Of a stretch of 64,000 nucleotides of DNA, positions 27,176 to 36,467 are shown piece by piece. Position 1 is the first letter of the stretch, and every line of letters begins with the position of its first letter. A model generated the notes under the pieces. It did not search any database. It saw nothing but the letters and a program-made list of their open reading frames with translations, and was not told the origin of the DNA. The translations under genes and the position numbers were made by a program. This DNA is from Marivita sp051251565 (GTDB lineage Bacteria > Pseudomonadota > Alphaproteobacteria > Rhodobacterales > Rhodobacteraceae), in the NCBI RefSeq assembly GCF_051251565.1, contig NZ_JBPOFB010000005.1, positions 62,001 through 126,000 on the forward strand. The letters run 5' to 3'.

Positions 27176-28203
27176 TTGGTCGCATCCTCGGCGGGTGCTT
27201 GCTCTTCCATTTGTTCCTCAAGCCGTTCGCGTTCTGCTTCGGGCAGGTTGGGAGAGATGGTGGCCTCGGGTGCCATCTGGCGCAGGCGTTCGATGTCGAA
27301 CTCCTGAACCTCTACGCTGCCCAGACCGTCAGCGCGGATCGCCCCGAACATCTGGCCCAGGAACTGGCTGTTTGGCGAGAAGACAAGCGTTGAGGTCTCT
27401 TTGTTCAACGACTGCTCCATCGCGGCCAGTGACCGGTAGAAGGCAAAGAAATCCGGGTTGCTGCCATAGGCTTCGGCATAGATCCGGTTCCGTTCGGCGT
27501 CGGCCTCACCCTGTGTGATGCTGGCTTCCCGATTTGCGTTCGACACGGTTTCGACCACGGTCCGGTCGGCAGCCGCGCGGACACGCTGCGCGGCTTCGTT
27601 ACCGCGGGCGATTTCGTCGGCAGCTTCGCGTTCCCGCTCTGCCCGCATCCGCGCAAAGGTCGCGGAAAGGTTTTGCTCGGGCAGGTTTGTTTGCTTCAGA
27701 CGCACATCGACAATTTCAAGGCCAAGACCCGCCGCACTGGTGCGGGCCTGATCCCGGATCCGCAACGCAAGGTCACGGCGTGCGGGTGACAGGATCGTGT
27801 CGGATGTCACCTGATCGGCACCCAGAACTTCTCGGATCTGGGCATTCAGAACCGAAGACAGACGATCTTCGGCAACCCGTGTGCCGCCAATGCCAACGGC
27901 CTGACGGAACTGGACCACATCGGCGATCCGGTAGCGGGTGAAGGCATCGACCACGAGGCGGCGGTCATCGGACGGCGTGACTTCGATCGTGTCAGTGTCG
28001 AGCGACAGGATACGGCCATCATAGCGGACCACTTCCTGAATGACGGGGATCTTGAAGCCAAGACCCGGCTCTTCAACGACCTGTTTGATCTGGCCGAATT
28101 GCAGCACCAACACCTTTTCGCGTTCGTCGACGATATAGATCGACGACAACAAACCCACGATAGCCAAGACGCCAATCGGAAGAAGAAAAGCGGATTTACG
28201 CAT
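27172..28203 (-). CDS. hflC: Protease modulator HflC
   Basis: A 343-residue SPFH/band 7 protein that, with HflK, surrounds and modulates the FtsH protease in the inner membrane. An N-terminal membrane anchor (about 5-25) is followed by the periplasmic SPFH domain (YIVDEREKVLVLQFGQ) and a long helical region rich in Ala/Glu/Arg (about 180-260). The C-terminal tail is acidic. It overlaps hflK by one base (TGATG) and DUF2065 by four, indicating a tightly coupled operon. Confidence 0.95.
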   Translation of the reverse strand: MRKSAFLLPIGVLAIVGLLSSIYIVDEREKVLVLQFGQIKQVVEEPGLGFKIPVIQEVVRYDGRILSLDTDTIEVTPSDDRRLVVDAFTRYRIADVVQFRQAVGIGGTRVAEDRLSSVLNAQIREVLGADQVTSDTILSPARRDLALRIRDQARTSAAGLGLEIVDVRLKQTNLPEQNLSATFARMRAEREREAADEIARGNEAAQRVRAAADRTVVETVSNANREASITQGEADAERNRIYAEAYGSNPDFFAFYRSLAAMEQSLNKETSTLVFSPNSQFLGQMFGAIRADGLGSVEVQEFDIERLRQMAPEATISPNLPEAERERLEEQMEEQAPAEDATN

Positions 28204-29378
28204 CAGTTGGACCCTCCTGTGGCCGTCTGGCCAGAGCGGCGCAGTTCATTGATCGGAAGGTATGGCAAAACGCCCTGCCCGTTTGCATTTCCGGTTTCGT
28301 CCAGCAGAATTTTGTCCATGTCACCCAAGGTTCGTTCGATCGTCTCAAGATAAAGACGACGCTGCGTGACTTCGGGCGCTTCGTTGAATTCCTGCGCCAC
28401 GGCGATAAAGCGGCTGGCTTCACCGATGGCTTCGTTGACAACGCGGGCGCGGTAGCCTTCGGCTTCTTCAAGGATCTGCGCGGCAGAACCACGCGCCTCG
28501 GCAAGAACCCGGTTGGCATAGGCATCCGCCTGTCGCTGCAAGCGGTCCCGTTCCTGTTCAGCGGCCTGAACTTCGCGGAAGGCGTCGATCACTTCGCTGG
28601 GCGGGTCAGCCGTATCAAGGTTCACACGCACGATGGTGATGCCGCTTTCGTATTCATCCAGGGTTGCCTGAATGTTTTCGCCCGCGGTATCGGCGATCAG
28701 ACCACGGTCCCGGTTGAGGATCGGAGCAAGGTTGGACGCCGCGATGATTTCGCGCATCACCGCTTCGGACACAGCTTGCACCGTCACCTGCGGGTCACGC
28801 AGGTTGAACAAAAGCTTTGCCGGGTCGTTGATGTTCCAGACCACCTGAAAGTCGATATCCACGATGTTCGCGTCCGTGGTCAGCATCAGACCATCGCCAC
28901 CAGCCCCACGGCCACCACCAATGCTTTCTGTCCGTTCTGACGTTACGTTCACCACTTCTGCGGTGACAAACGGCCAAGGCGCAAAGTTCAGACCGGGATT
29001 GCCGGTCGAATAATATTCGCCAAGGAAAAGCTCGACCGACTGTTCTTCGGGACGCACGGTGTAAAAGCTGGAGAACGCCCAAAGCGCGAGCGCGCCAAGC
29101 GCGGCCAGGCCGACTGTGCCACGGGTCAGCTTGAACCCGTCACCACCGTCGCCGCCGCCAGAGCCGTTCAGCCCGCCATTGCCGCCACGGCCACCCATCA
29201 GAACGCGCAGGCGTTCCTGGCCTTTTTTCATCAGCTCGTCGATCTCGGGTATCTGCGGCTGGTTGCCGTCACCGGGACGACGCCCACCTCCGTCATTGCC
29301 ACCGCGCGGGCGATCGTCGCCTCGGTCTCCACCGTTGTTACCGCCGCCGCCCCACGGGCCGCCACTGTTACCTGCCAT
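28203..29378 (-). CDS. hflK: FtsH protease activity modulator HflK
   Basis: A 391-residue SPFH protein, partner of HflC. The N-terminal cytoplasmic part (about 1-75) is very rich in Gly, Asn, Asp and Arg (PWGGGGNNGGDRGDDRP), as usual for HflK. A single membrane helix at about 85-103 precedes the SPFH domain (VRPEEQSVELFLGEY) and a long coiled-coil region (about 265-340). GAGAGGGG precedes the ATG. Its upstream region borders the gor stop, where CTTGAAT appears, but I cannot call a promoter with confidence. Confidence 0.95.
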   Translation of the reverse strand: MAGNSGGPWGGGGNNGGDRGDDRPRGGNDGGGRRPGDGNQPQIPEIDELMKKGQERLRVLMGGRGGNGGLNGSGGGDGGDGFKLTRGTVGLAALGALALWAFSSFYTVRPEEQSVELFLGEYYSTGNPGLNFAPWPFVTAEVVNVTSERTESIGGGRGAGGDGLMLTTDANIVDIDFQVVWNINDPAKLLFNLRDPQVTVQAVSEAVMREIIAASNLAPILNRDRGLIADTAGENIQATLDEYESGITIVRVNLDTADPPSEVIDAFREVQAAEQERDRLQRQADAYANRVLAEARGSAAQILEEAEGYRARVVNEAIGEASRFIAVAQEFNEAPEVTQRRLYLETIERTLGDMDKILLDETGNANGQGVLPYLPINELRRSGQTATGGSN

Positions 29379-29449
29379 CTGGTCTTTTCCCCTCTCGGAA
29401 CATTCCGTCTTTCATCTCACACTCATACCTGTGGGCAAAGCTTGGAAAT

Positions 29450-30889
29450 TCAAGCCGTCCGCATCGGTTTGCGCATCGTGACAATCTCTTCGGACATGGT
29501 CGGATGAACTGCAACAGTGCGGTCGAAATCTTCTTTGGTCGCACCCATCTTAACCGCAATACCTGCAAGCTGGATCATTTCGCCCGCATTCGGCGCGACG
29601 ATGTGGCAGCCCAACACGGTGCGGTTCTTCTGACTGACGATCAGTTTCATCAGAACGCGGTTCGGTTTTTCCGCAAATGCCGTCTGCATTGGGCGGAACG
29701 ACGTGCAGTATACCTCAATCGGCTCTTGGTCGCGCGCCTGTTCTTCGGTCAGCCCCACTGTGCCAAGTTCTGGCTGGGTGAAAACCGCCGATGGGATCAG
29801 AGCATGATCCACAGGCGTCGGGTTGCCGTGGAATACCGTTTCGACAAAGGCCATACCTTCGCGGATCGCAACCGGCGTCAGGTTGACGCGGTCGGTCACA
29901 TCGCCAATGGCATAGATCGACGGAACCTTGGTCTGGCTGTAGGCGTCCACCTCGATCTGTCCGGCGCGCCCAAGGGTGACGCCCACCCCCTCCAAGCCCA
30001 TATCGGCAGTGTTCGGGGTCCGGCCCGTGGCAAACAGTACCACGTCAAAATCTTCAATCGCGCCATGGGTGGCTTTCACCCGGATCGGCCCAGTACCCGG
30101 CGCTTCCGACGTCGCCCCCCCGAATTGAACGTCCTCGGCGGGGCCGCTCATCAAATCGTCATCCACATCCGCAGCGCGGTGCATTTCGACGATATTGGTG
30201 CCGGTGTGCAGCTTGATCCCCAAGTCGCGCATGGACTCCGCGATCAGACCGCGCGCCTCTTCGTCAAAGCCGCGCAGAATTTGTGCCCCGCGATAATACT
30301 GCGTCACCTGTACGCCCAGACCTGCAAGGATACAGGCGAATTCGCAGGCGATATAGCCACCGCCGATGATCAGAATCGACTTGGGCAGCGTTTCAAGGTG
30401 AAAGATATCGTCAGACACGATCCCGAGATGCGCGTTCGGCATGTCCGGGCGTACAGGACGCCCCCCCGTCGCCACAAGGATATGTTTGGCCGTGACCGTC
30501 TCGCCCGTCGACAGCGCCACTGTATGGGCATCCACGAGGCGTGCGCGCGCGTCATAGGTGGTCACGCCGGACCCTGCCAAAAGCTTGCGATACACCCCTT
30601 CGAGACGGTCCAGTTCGCTGTTCAGCCGTCCCGAAAATTTGGACCAATCGAATGCGCCTGCCGTGATGTCCCAGCCATAGGCGGTTGCTTCGTCGGCCAT
30701 CGCCCCATAGCCGCTGGCAAAGACCATAAGCTTTTTCGGCACGCAGCCCCGGATCACACAGGTGCCGCCATAGCGGTCTTCCTCGGCCAGCGCGACCTTG
30801 GCCCCGGCTTCGCCAGCCGCCACGCGCGCTGCACGCACACCGCCGGACCCCCCGCCAATCACAAAAAGATCGTAGTCAAAAGCGCTCAT
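29450..30889 (-). CDS. gor: Glutathione-disulfide reductase
   Basis: NADPH-dependent reduction of oxidised glutathione. The 479-residue flavoprotein has the FAD motif FVIGGGSGGVRAARVAA (9-25), the redox disulfide Cys44/Cys49 (GGTCVIRGCVPKK), the NADPH motif IIGGGYIACEFA near 175, and the C-terminal catalytic HPTMSEE. ATG at 30889 is preferred (GAAGGAAC ahead) over an upstream ATG five codons earlier. One oddity is an acidic insertion around residues 240-270 (RAADVDDDLMSGPAEDV) not typical of short GR sequences. Possibly co-transcribed with hflK-hflC. Confidence 0.93.
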   Translation of the reverse strand: MSAFDYDLFVIGGGSGGVRAARVAAGEAGAKVALAEEDRYGGTCVIRGCVPKKLMVFASGYGAMADEATAYGWDITAGAFDWSKFSGRLNSELDRLEGVYRKLLAGSGVTTYDARARLVDAHTVALSTGETVTAKHILVATGGRPVRPDMPNAHLGIVSDDIFHLETLPKSILIIGGGYIACEFACILAGLGVQVTQYYRGAQILRGFDEEARGLIAESMRDLGIKLHTGTNIVEMHRAADVDDDLMSGPAEDVQFGGATSEAPGTGPIRVKATHGAIEDFDVVLFATGRTPNTADMGLEGVGVTLGRAGQIEVDAYSQTKVPSIYAIGDVTDRVNLTPVAIREGMAFVETVFHGNPTPVDHALIPSAVFTQPELGTVGLTEEQARDQEPIEVYCTSFRPMQTAFAEKPNRVLMKLIVSQKNRTVLGCHIVAPNAGEMIQLAGIAVKMGATKEDFDRTVAVHPTMSEEIVTMRKPMRTA

Positions 30890-31042
30890 GGTCCGTTCCT
30901 TCAAAGTGCGGACGAAGATATTTCACATGGAACCGCGGATTGCCAGACAAGGCGGACAGGGATTTGCATGTTCGTGATGTTGCGCTGATCAACGCGGTCT
31001 CTTAGCGTTCCGCCACCACACCAATGTCACCGGACCCCTGCT

Positions 31043-31483
31043 ATGACCTGCCGCCCCGCCACGCGCACCGATCTTGCTGACATTCAGCGCTGCGCCCGCG
31101 CTGCCTATGCGCAATACGTGCCGTTGATCGGGCGCGAACCGGCCCCGATGGTTGCGGATTTTGCCGCCCAGATCGACAGCGGCTGGGTGCATGTGTTCCA
31201 CCAAGACGGGCTTGCCGGGTATATCGTGTTCTACCCGCGCAAGGCGGACATGTTTCTTGAAAACGTGGCGGTGCACCCGGATGCGTGGGGACGTGGGATC
31301 GGTCGCCAGCTCATCACCCTATGCGAGGACGCGGCCCGCGCGCAAGGATGTGATACGGTGCGGCTTTACACCAACGCAGCCATGACGGGGAACCTGACGC
31401 TCTATCCCCGGTTGGGTTATGTCGAGACTGAACGCCGCCGCGAAGACGGGTTCAACCGCGTCTATTTCGAAAAACGCCTGTAA
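31043..31483 (+). CDS. GNAT family N-acetyltransferase
   Basis: A 146-residue acetyltransferase. The acetyl-CoA-binding motif lies at about residues 76-96 (VAVHPDAWGRGIGRQL), followed by the beta-strand/helix end YPRLGYVETERR. Substrate unknown. It stands alone between gor (divergent) and rpiA (convergent, nine bases between the ends). Confidence 0.88.
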   Translation: MTCRPATRTDLADIQRCARAAYAQYVPLIGREPAPMVADFAAQIDSGWVHVFHQDGLAGYIVFYPRKADMFLENVAVHPDAWGRGIGRQLITLCEDAARAQGCDTVRLYTNAAMTGNLTLYPRLGYVETERRREDGFNRVYFEKRL

Positions 31484-31492
31484 CCCGCCAAG

Positions 31493-32275
31493 TCAGAGAT
31501 CCGAAAACAGGTTATCCGGCTCGGCCAGATCAACATGATCTTCACGCACCGTGCCTTCGTTGATGTCGCGGGTTTCGACCCGGCCATCACTGTATCCGAT
31601 GATGACCTTGTCACACAGATCGATGAACAGTCCGTTTTCCACCACACCCGGCATCTGGTTGAGCGCCATCGCCAATTGCCGCGCATTACCGATCCGGCTG
31701 AGGTGCAAATCAAGAATATGGTTGCCCTCATCGGTGCGGAACGGCACATCGCCATTCATCCGCAGCGTGATCCGACGGCCCATGACATCGGCCGACACCA
31801 GCAGCTCTTCCACCAGCATTTGGGTCGTGGTCCAGCCAAACGGGATCACTTCGATGGGCAGCGGGAACGCGCCCAAGGTGCCGACCTCTTTGGCAGCATC
31901 GGCGATGATGACCACCTCTTCACTGGCAGCAGCGACGATCTTTTCCTGCAACAGCGCGCCGCCGCCGCCTTTGATCAGGTTCAGATCGCCATCAAATTCG
32001 TCCGCCCCGTCAATGGTCAGGTTCAATGTCCCTGCTTCATCCAAGGTGATAATCTCGATGCCCACGTCACGGGCAAGCTGTGCCGTGCGGGTTGATGTCG
32101 GCACGCCCTTGATCCGCAAGCCTTCGTCACGCACCCGGTCGCCCAGATGGCGCACAAGCCATGCTGCGGTTGAACCGGTGCCGAGCCCCACACGCATTCC
32201 AGTTTCGACAAGGTCAGCCGCACGCTTTGCGGCAACGAACTTAGCCTTGTCGATGGGCGACAATTCTCCGGTCAT
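31493..32275 (-). CDS. rpiA: Ribose-5-phosphate isomerase A
   Basis: Interconverts ribose 5-phosphate and ribulose 5-phosphate in the pentose phosphate pathway. The 260 residues have the family motifs GLGTGSTAAWLV (near 30), NLTIDGADEFD (catalytic acid region near 85) and LIKGGGGALLQEKI (near 98). The C-terminal extension of about 30 residues (DINEGTVREDHVDLAEP) exceeds the 219-residue E. coli enzyme. Convergent with the GNAT gene; no terminator is seen in the nine-base gap. Confidence 0.96.
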   Translation of the reverse strand: MTGELSPIDKAKFVAAKRAADLVETGMRVGLGTGSTAAWLVRHLGDRVRDEGLRIKGVPTSTRTAQLARDVGIEIITLDEAGTLNLTIDGADEFDGDLNLIKGGGGALLQEKIVAAASEEVVIIADAAKEVGTLGAFPLPIEVIPFGWTTTQMLVEELLVSADVMGRRITLRMNGDVPFRTDEGNHILDLHLSRIGNARQLAMALNQMPGVVENGLFIDLCDKVIIGYSDGRVETRDINEGTVREDHVDLAEPDNLFSDL

Positions 32276-32378
32276 GGGGCAGCTCCTTAAGGCAGACGTG
32301 CTGTCTTATAGAACGTCGCATCGAAAGGGGCGAGACCGAATTCCGGCCGCACCGCCCGCACCTACGGCATCGCCCGGA

Positions 32379-32798
32379 TCAGAACCGCGCGCGCCCCGGG
32401 TCAAAGCCAAGCTGAACACCGCCCGCGCTGGAGGGGACCGGCGTTACTTTGCATGTTGCCCGAGCACCGTTGAAACTGGCCACAAACCCGATGTCGTTAA
32501 AGTACCGCAAATCCTTAAGAACTTTTTTACCATTATGCTTAATCCAGCCACGGCGTAGGATTTCGTCATTCTGACGCGACACGGTGTTCGAGCTGTGGCG
32601 CACGGCCCCACACACTGCGATGCGACCACTAAAGTCGTACACACCCCAGGTGCCAAACAGTTTGCCCGCACCATGCGCCCACCCCACTTCGAAGGTGCCA
32701 AAATCACCTGTCACCGGCACGTCGGTTGTGGTTGTTTGCGCTGCGGAAAGGGTCGGCAGACATATCGCAACCGCAGCAATTCGAAGATAGTGAAACAT
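32379..32798 (-). CDS. Secreted protein of unknown function
   Basis: An approximately 139-residue protein with a signal peptide (MFHYLRIAAVAICLPTLSAAQ). The mature part contains two cysteines (IAVCGAVR and ARATCKV), which may form a disulfide, and alternating Gly/aromatic residues suggestive of a beta-rich fold. I do not recognise it. A GTG two codons upstream (32804) is an alternative start that places GGGA six bases ahead; the ATG has that purine run 12 bases away. It lies downstream of nothing obviously linked. Confidence 0.65.
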   Translation of the reverse strand: MFHYLRIAAVAICLPTLSAAQTTTTDVPVTGDFGTFEVGWAHGAGKLFGTWGVYDFSGRIAVCGAVRHSSNTVSRQNDEILRRGWIKHNGKKVLKDLRYFNDIGFVASFNGARATCKVTPVPSSAGGVQLGFDPGRARF

Positions 32799-32933
32799 AA
32801 ACACTGTAATTCCCGTTACGCCCCGCAGGATCTCCTAAGTACTACCGCAAAGCGTGTAAAGTGATCCAATAAAAATTCTCTGGATTGTTTCGCATTCGGA
32901 ACCACAGACCCCAATTCCGTCCAGATTGTGCAA

Positions 32934-33125
32934 TCACTCCGCCTGGCCCATCGTACCTTTCGGAACCAGAACAGGCGGGGCCAACACCGTCTGCTCAACC
33001 TTGGGAGCCTTGGGCACCACAACCGTGCCAGCCTGTACAAGCGTTGGCGCCAAGGCCCAAATCAGGATCGCCACCGCAGCGGCCAGCCACGCCAGAAAAT
33101 TTAACCGGCTCGCCCAATTCGTCAT
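32934..33125 (-). CDS. Small single-pass membrane protein, 63 aa
   Basis: A 63-residue protein with an ideal ribosome-binding site (AAAGGAG seven bases before the ATG). One hydrophobic segment (about residues 10-31, ending TLVQAG) could be a signal peptide or an anchor; a Pro/Val/Lys-rich tail follows (VVVPKAPKVEQTVLAPP). No known family. The good translation signal and codon use support a real gene. Confidence 0.6.
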   Translation of the reverse strand: MTNWASRLNFLAWLAAAVAILIWALAPTLVQAGTVVVPKAPKVEQTVLAPPVLVPKGTMGQAE

Positions 33126-33303
33126 GAATCACTCCTTTCTGATGTGATGTGGCCCAAGCATCACCACCCGGTGGTAAAGACCGGGTCAAACACACCGCTT
33201 TTTTACCGAGACCCGCCGCTTTCGCCGCTGGTCTTTATCCGTTGGGCGGGTACACCGGACGCAGTCTACCTGTTCCTGACACGTTGCAAGAAAGCGCGCC
33301 TTC

Positions 33304-34677
33304 ATGTTTCTGTCCGTCTTCGATATGTTCAAGGTCGGGATCGGCCCGTCATCGTCGCACACGATGGGGCCGATGGTTGCCGCATCCCGGTTTCTGACCA
33401 GCCTGCGCGCCGCACCTTTCAGCGCTGCGGGCGTCAAGGCGTCCTTGCACGGGTCACTGGCTTTTACCGGCGTCGGCCATGCCACAGACCGCGCCACCAT
33501 CCTGGGCCTCGCGGGTTTCGTCCCCGAAACCTATGACCACGCGCAGGCCGACGCGGCCTTTGCGCGCATCCGCGATAGCAAAACCGTCACCCCAGAAGGC
33601 CTGCCAGCGTTGCGGTTCGATCCGCTGACAGACCTCACTTTTGATTTCGGGCCCAACCTGCCCGGCCATGCCAATGGTATGATCCTGAGCGCCACCGACG
33701 CCCAGGGCGATGTGATCTTGCAGGAGACCTATTATTCCATCGGCGGCGGCTTTGTGATGACGCAGGCTGAACTGGACGCGGGCAAGGACACTGACGACGG
33801 CCCGCCGGTGCCATACCCGTTCAAATCCGCCGCAGAGATGCTTGATATGGCGCTGGCCTCTGGCCTCAGCATCGCGCAGATGAAACGCGCCAATGAGCTG
33901 TCGCGCGGGTCCGTCGCCGATCTGGACAGCGGAATCCGCCGCCTCTGGCAGGTGATGAACGACTGTATCGACCGGGGGCTGGCGCAGGATGGCATCCTGC
34001 CCGGTGGTCTTAGCGTCAAGCGTCGCGCCAGGGGTATCCACGAAAAGCTGCTGGCCGAACGCGGGATGAACCTCAGCCCTCCACACACGATCAACGACTG
34101 GATGAGCGTCTATGCCATGGCGGTAAACGAGGAAAACGCGGCCGGGGGGCAAGTGGTCACTGCCCCGACCAATGGTGCGGCAGGCGTGGTGCCCGCCACA
34201 TTGCGCTACTACCTTGATCACGTGCCCGGAGCGACGACAACGCGTGTGCCAGAATACCTATTGACCGCTGCCGCCATTGGCGGCCTGGTCAAGTTCAACG
34301 CGTCGATCAGCGGGGCCGAAGCCGGGTGCCAAGCCGAAGTCGGCAGCGCCAGCGCCATGGCCGCAGCCGGCCTGTGCGCGGTTTTGGGCGGCACGCCCGA
34401 ACAGATCGAAAACGCCGCCGAAATCGCGCTGGAGCACCATCTCGGCATGACCTGCGACCCGGTCAAAGGGTTGGTGCAGGTGCCCTGCATTGAACGCAAC
34501 GGGTTGGGCGCGATCAAGGCGGTCAGCGCCGCCAGCCTTGCCCTGCGCGGAGACGGCACCCATTTTGTACCACTTGATTCGGCCATCGAAACCATGCGCC
34601 AGACCGGCGCGGATATGCACGAGAAGTACAAAGAGACGTCGTTGGGCGGCTTGGCTGTGAACGTGCCGAATTGCTAA
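33304..34677 (+). CDS. sdaA: L-serine ammonia-lyase, iron-sulfur dependent
   Basis: Deaminates L-serine to pyruvate. This is the single-chain type (457 residues): the beta/ACT-like N-terminal domain (FLSVFDMFKVGIGPSSSHTMGP) is fused to the catalytic alpha domain. Cluster cysteines are visible in AEAGCQAEVGSASA, GMTCDPVKG and VPCIERNG; the fourth strand motif TAPTNGAAGVVPA is intact. No regulator or serine transporter is adjacent; an EamA-type permease follows 99 bases downstream. Confidence 0.95.
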   Translation: MFLSVFDMFKVGIGPSSSHTMGPMVAASRFLTSLRAAPFSAAGVKASLHGSLAFTGVGHATDRATILGLAGFVPETYDHAQADAAFARIRDSKTVTPEGLPALRFDPLTDLTFDFGPNLPGHANGMILSATDAQGDVILQETYYSIGGGFVMTQAELDAGKDTDDGPPVPYPFKSAAEMLDMALASGLSIAQMKRANELSRGSVADLDSGIRRLWQVMNDCIDRGLAQDGILPGGLSVKRRARGIHEKLLAERGMNLSPPHTINDWMSVYAMAVNEENAAGGQVVTAPTNGAAGVVPATLRYYLDHVPGATTTRVPEYLLTAAAIGGLVKFNASISGAEAGCQAEVGSASAMAAAGLCAVLGGTPEQIENAAEIALEHHLGMTCDPVKGLVQVPCIERNGLGAIKAVSAASLALRGDGTHFVPLDSAIETMRQTGADMHEKYKETSLGGLAVNVPNC

Positions 34678-34776
34678 ACACCTGCGGATATTGCTCCTAT
34701 CGGCGGAATTCCCCAAACGACACGCTGATAAAACGAGAGCGTTGACAGCTAAACTCAACCAAGAGTAGCGTTCCTC

Positions 34777-35721
34777 ATGACGCAGGATCGCCCCACCCTT
34801 GGTATCGCCCTCATGCTGGGCTTTTGCATCATCGCCCCGCTGGGCGATGCGGTGGCAAAACTCCTGTCTGACAAGGTTGCCCTTGGCCAACTGCTTTTGG
34901 TGCGCTTTGGCATTCAGGCGCTTGTGCTCATTCCGATCATTGCGCTGACGGGGCGTGTTTGGCGGATGAACAATCGTATTCTTGGATACACCTTTTTGCG
35001 CACGATCATGCATATCCTTGGTATCGGCATGATGGTGTCAGCGCTGTATTATTTGCCCCTGGCCGATGCGGTGGCCATCGTCTTTGTGATGCCGTTCTGC
35101 ATGCTTTTGCTAGGGCATTATGTGCTTGGAGAAGAGGTTGGCATCCGCCGGATGCTGGCCTGTGTGGTTGGATTTCTGGGCACATTGCTGGTGATCCAGC
35201 CCTCGTTTCAAGAGGTCGGCTGGCCTGCGCTTTTGCCTTTGGGCGTGGCCATCAATTTCTCGCTGTTCATGCTGGTCACCCGCAAGATCGCCAAGGAAAC
35301 TGACCCTATCGGGCTTCAGGCGGTGTCAGGCGTGATGGCGATTGCTCTTATGGCGCCTGCAATTTTCCTGATCCCGGACACGGCGATCCCGGCGCTTGCG
35401 TGGGACACGGCGCTTCCCGCCTATACATGGTCGCTGCTTACTGCGATTGGCCTTTTCGGAACGTTGGCGCACCTGTTGATGACCTGGTCGCTACGCTATG
35501 CGCCGTCCGCCACGGTCGCGCCGATGCAATATCTTGAAATCCCGATTGCCACGGTGATTGGCTTTGCGGTCTTTGGCGACTTGCCCAACATGCTGGCCAG
35601 CGTTGGGATCGCCATCACCATGGCGTCGGGTTTGTATATTGTGCTCAGAGAGCAGGCCATGAGCCGCCACACTGCACCAGCGCCCGCTGCAAGAGGTGCC
35701 GTTCAGACAGCGGCAGAATAA
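34777..35721 (+). CDS. DMT/EamA family transporter
   Basis: A 314-residue ten-helix EamA permease with two repeats (about 10-140 and 155-290) and a short Ala-rich cytoplasmic tail. The first repeat has an acidic residue in the first helix (PLGDAVAKLL), common in RhaT/S-adenosylmethionine-transporter-like members. Substrate unknown. Its last 77 bases overlap the end of the oppositely oriented thiamine diphosphokinase gene. Confidence 0.87.
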   Translation: MTQDRPTLGIALMLGFCIIAPLGDAVAKLLSDKVALGQLLLVRFGIQALVLIPIIALTGRVWRMNNRILGYTFLRTIMHILGIGMMVSALYYLPLADAVAIVFVMPFCMLLLGHYVLGEEVGIRRMLACVVGFLGTLLVIQPSFQEVGWPALLPLGVAINFSLFMLVTRKIAKETDPIGLQAVSGVMAIALMAPAIFLIPDTAIPALAWDTALPAYTWSLLTAIGLFGTLAHLLMTWSLRYAPSATVAPMQYLEIPIATVIGFAVFGDLPNMLASVGIAITMASGLYIVLREQAMSRHTAPAPAARGAVQTAAE

Positions 35722-36328
35722 TCAACATGCCCGGCCCCTTCATCGACAAGGACACCGGCCCATCGGCGCGGTTTGATGTTCCCACGCGGGTGCCCGGCGA
35801 CATCTCAAAACCGTCAATCGGCCAATGCAGACCATCCGACTGCCCGGTGACGGCGCGCATCGGATAAAGCGACACCCGCGTTGCGGCCGCCACGGGCAGA
35901 TCAATCTGAGGCGGCAGATGCGCCACAACGTCATGATCCCCCACAAGCACAATCGCCCGATCCGGGTAACGCGCCAGCACGGTCATCGCAGCCAACAGAT
36001 GATCTATCTGCCCGCCAAGAAACCCGATCCCGACAATCATCGGCGCCCTTATAGAACGCACCGCCTTGTCGAAATCCGTGCTGTCCTGTTCTGAAATGTG
36101 GTGAACCGCACCCGGTGGCATCGCGGCCCGCGTCACCGCCGAGACGGAATCCAGATCACCGATCAGCACATTCGGCAGGCGCCCAACCGACCGCACCCAG
36201 TCCGCGCCGCTGTCCGCGGCAACGACCATGTCCGCCTCATCCAATAGCTGCATGAGCTGGCGATTGTCGCCACCCGCGCCACCGACAAGCAGGACTGGTG
36301 CCTGAGAGAAAACAATTGCGTTATTCAT
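35645..36328 (-). CDS. thiN: Thiamine diphosphokinase
   Basis: Transfers pyrophosphate from ATP to thiamine, yielding thiamine diphosphate. The 227 residues show the TPK motifs: VVAADSGADWVRSVG (near 34), LIGDLDSVS (near 55), the catalytic-site STDFDKAVRS (near 82) and GFLGGQIDHLLAAM (near 101). The C-terminal domain (about 135-215) is the thiamine-binding beta-sandwich. Its stop lies inside the EamA gene. No thiamine-related riboswitch is visible upstream. Confidence 0.93.
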   Translation of the reverse strand: MNNAIVFSQAPVLLVGGAGGDNRQLMQLLDEADMVVAADSGADWVRSVGRLPNVLIGDLDSVSAVTRAAMPPGAVHHISEQDSTDFDKAVRSIRAPMIVGIGFLGGQIDHLLAAMTVLARYPDRAIVLVGDHDVVAHLPPQIDLPVAAATRVSLYPMRAVTGQSDGLHWPIDGFEMSPGTRVGTSNRADGPVSLSMKGPGMLIILPLSERHLLQRALVQCGGSWPAL

Positions 36329-36467
36329 GGCCGATTAATGACGAAAGCCGAAACAGATCACAATCCGGTCATGAAATGATACCGTGCTAGGCACAGATTC
36401 GTTGCTCTTTGGTCTAGGTAACCATGTTACGCAGATCATCGCAGAAGTTTGGAAAGCGAGTGTTGTT

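Noticed and set aside
29440..29455. CTTGAAT upstream of hflK as a sigma-32 promoter
   Set aside because: The downstream -10 region does not match CCCATNT at acceptable spacing; only a -35-like word remains.
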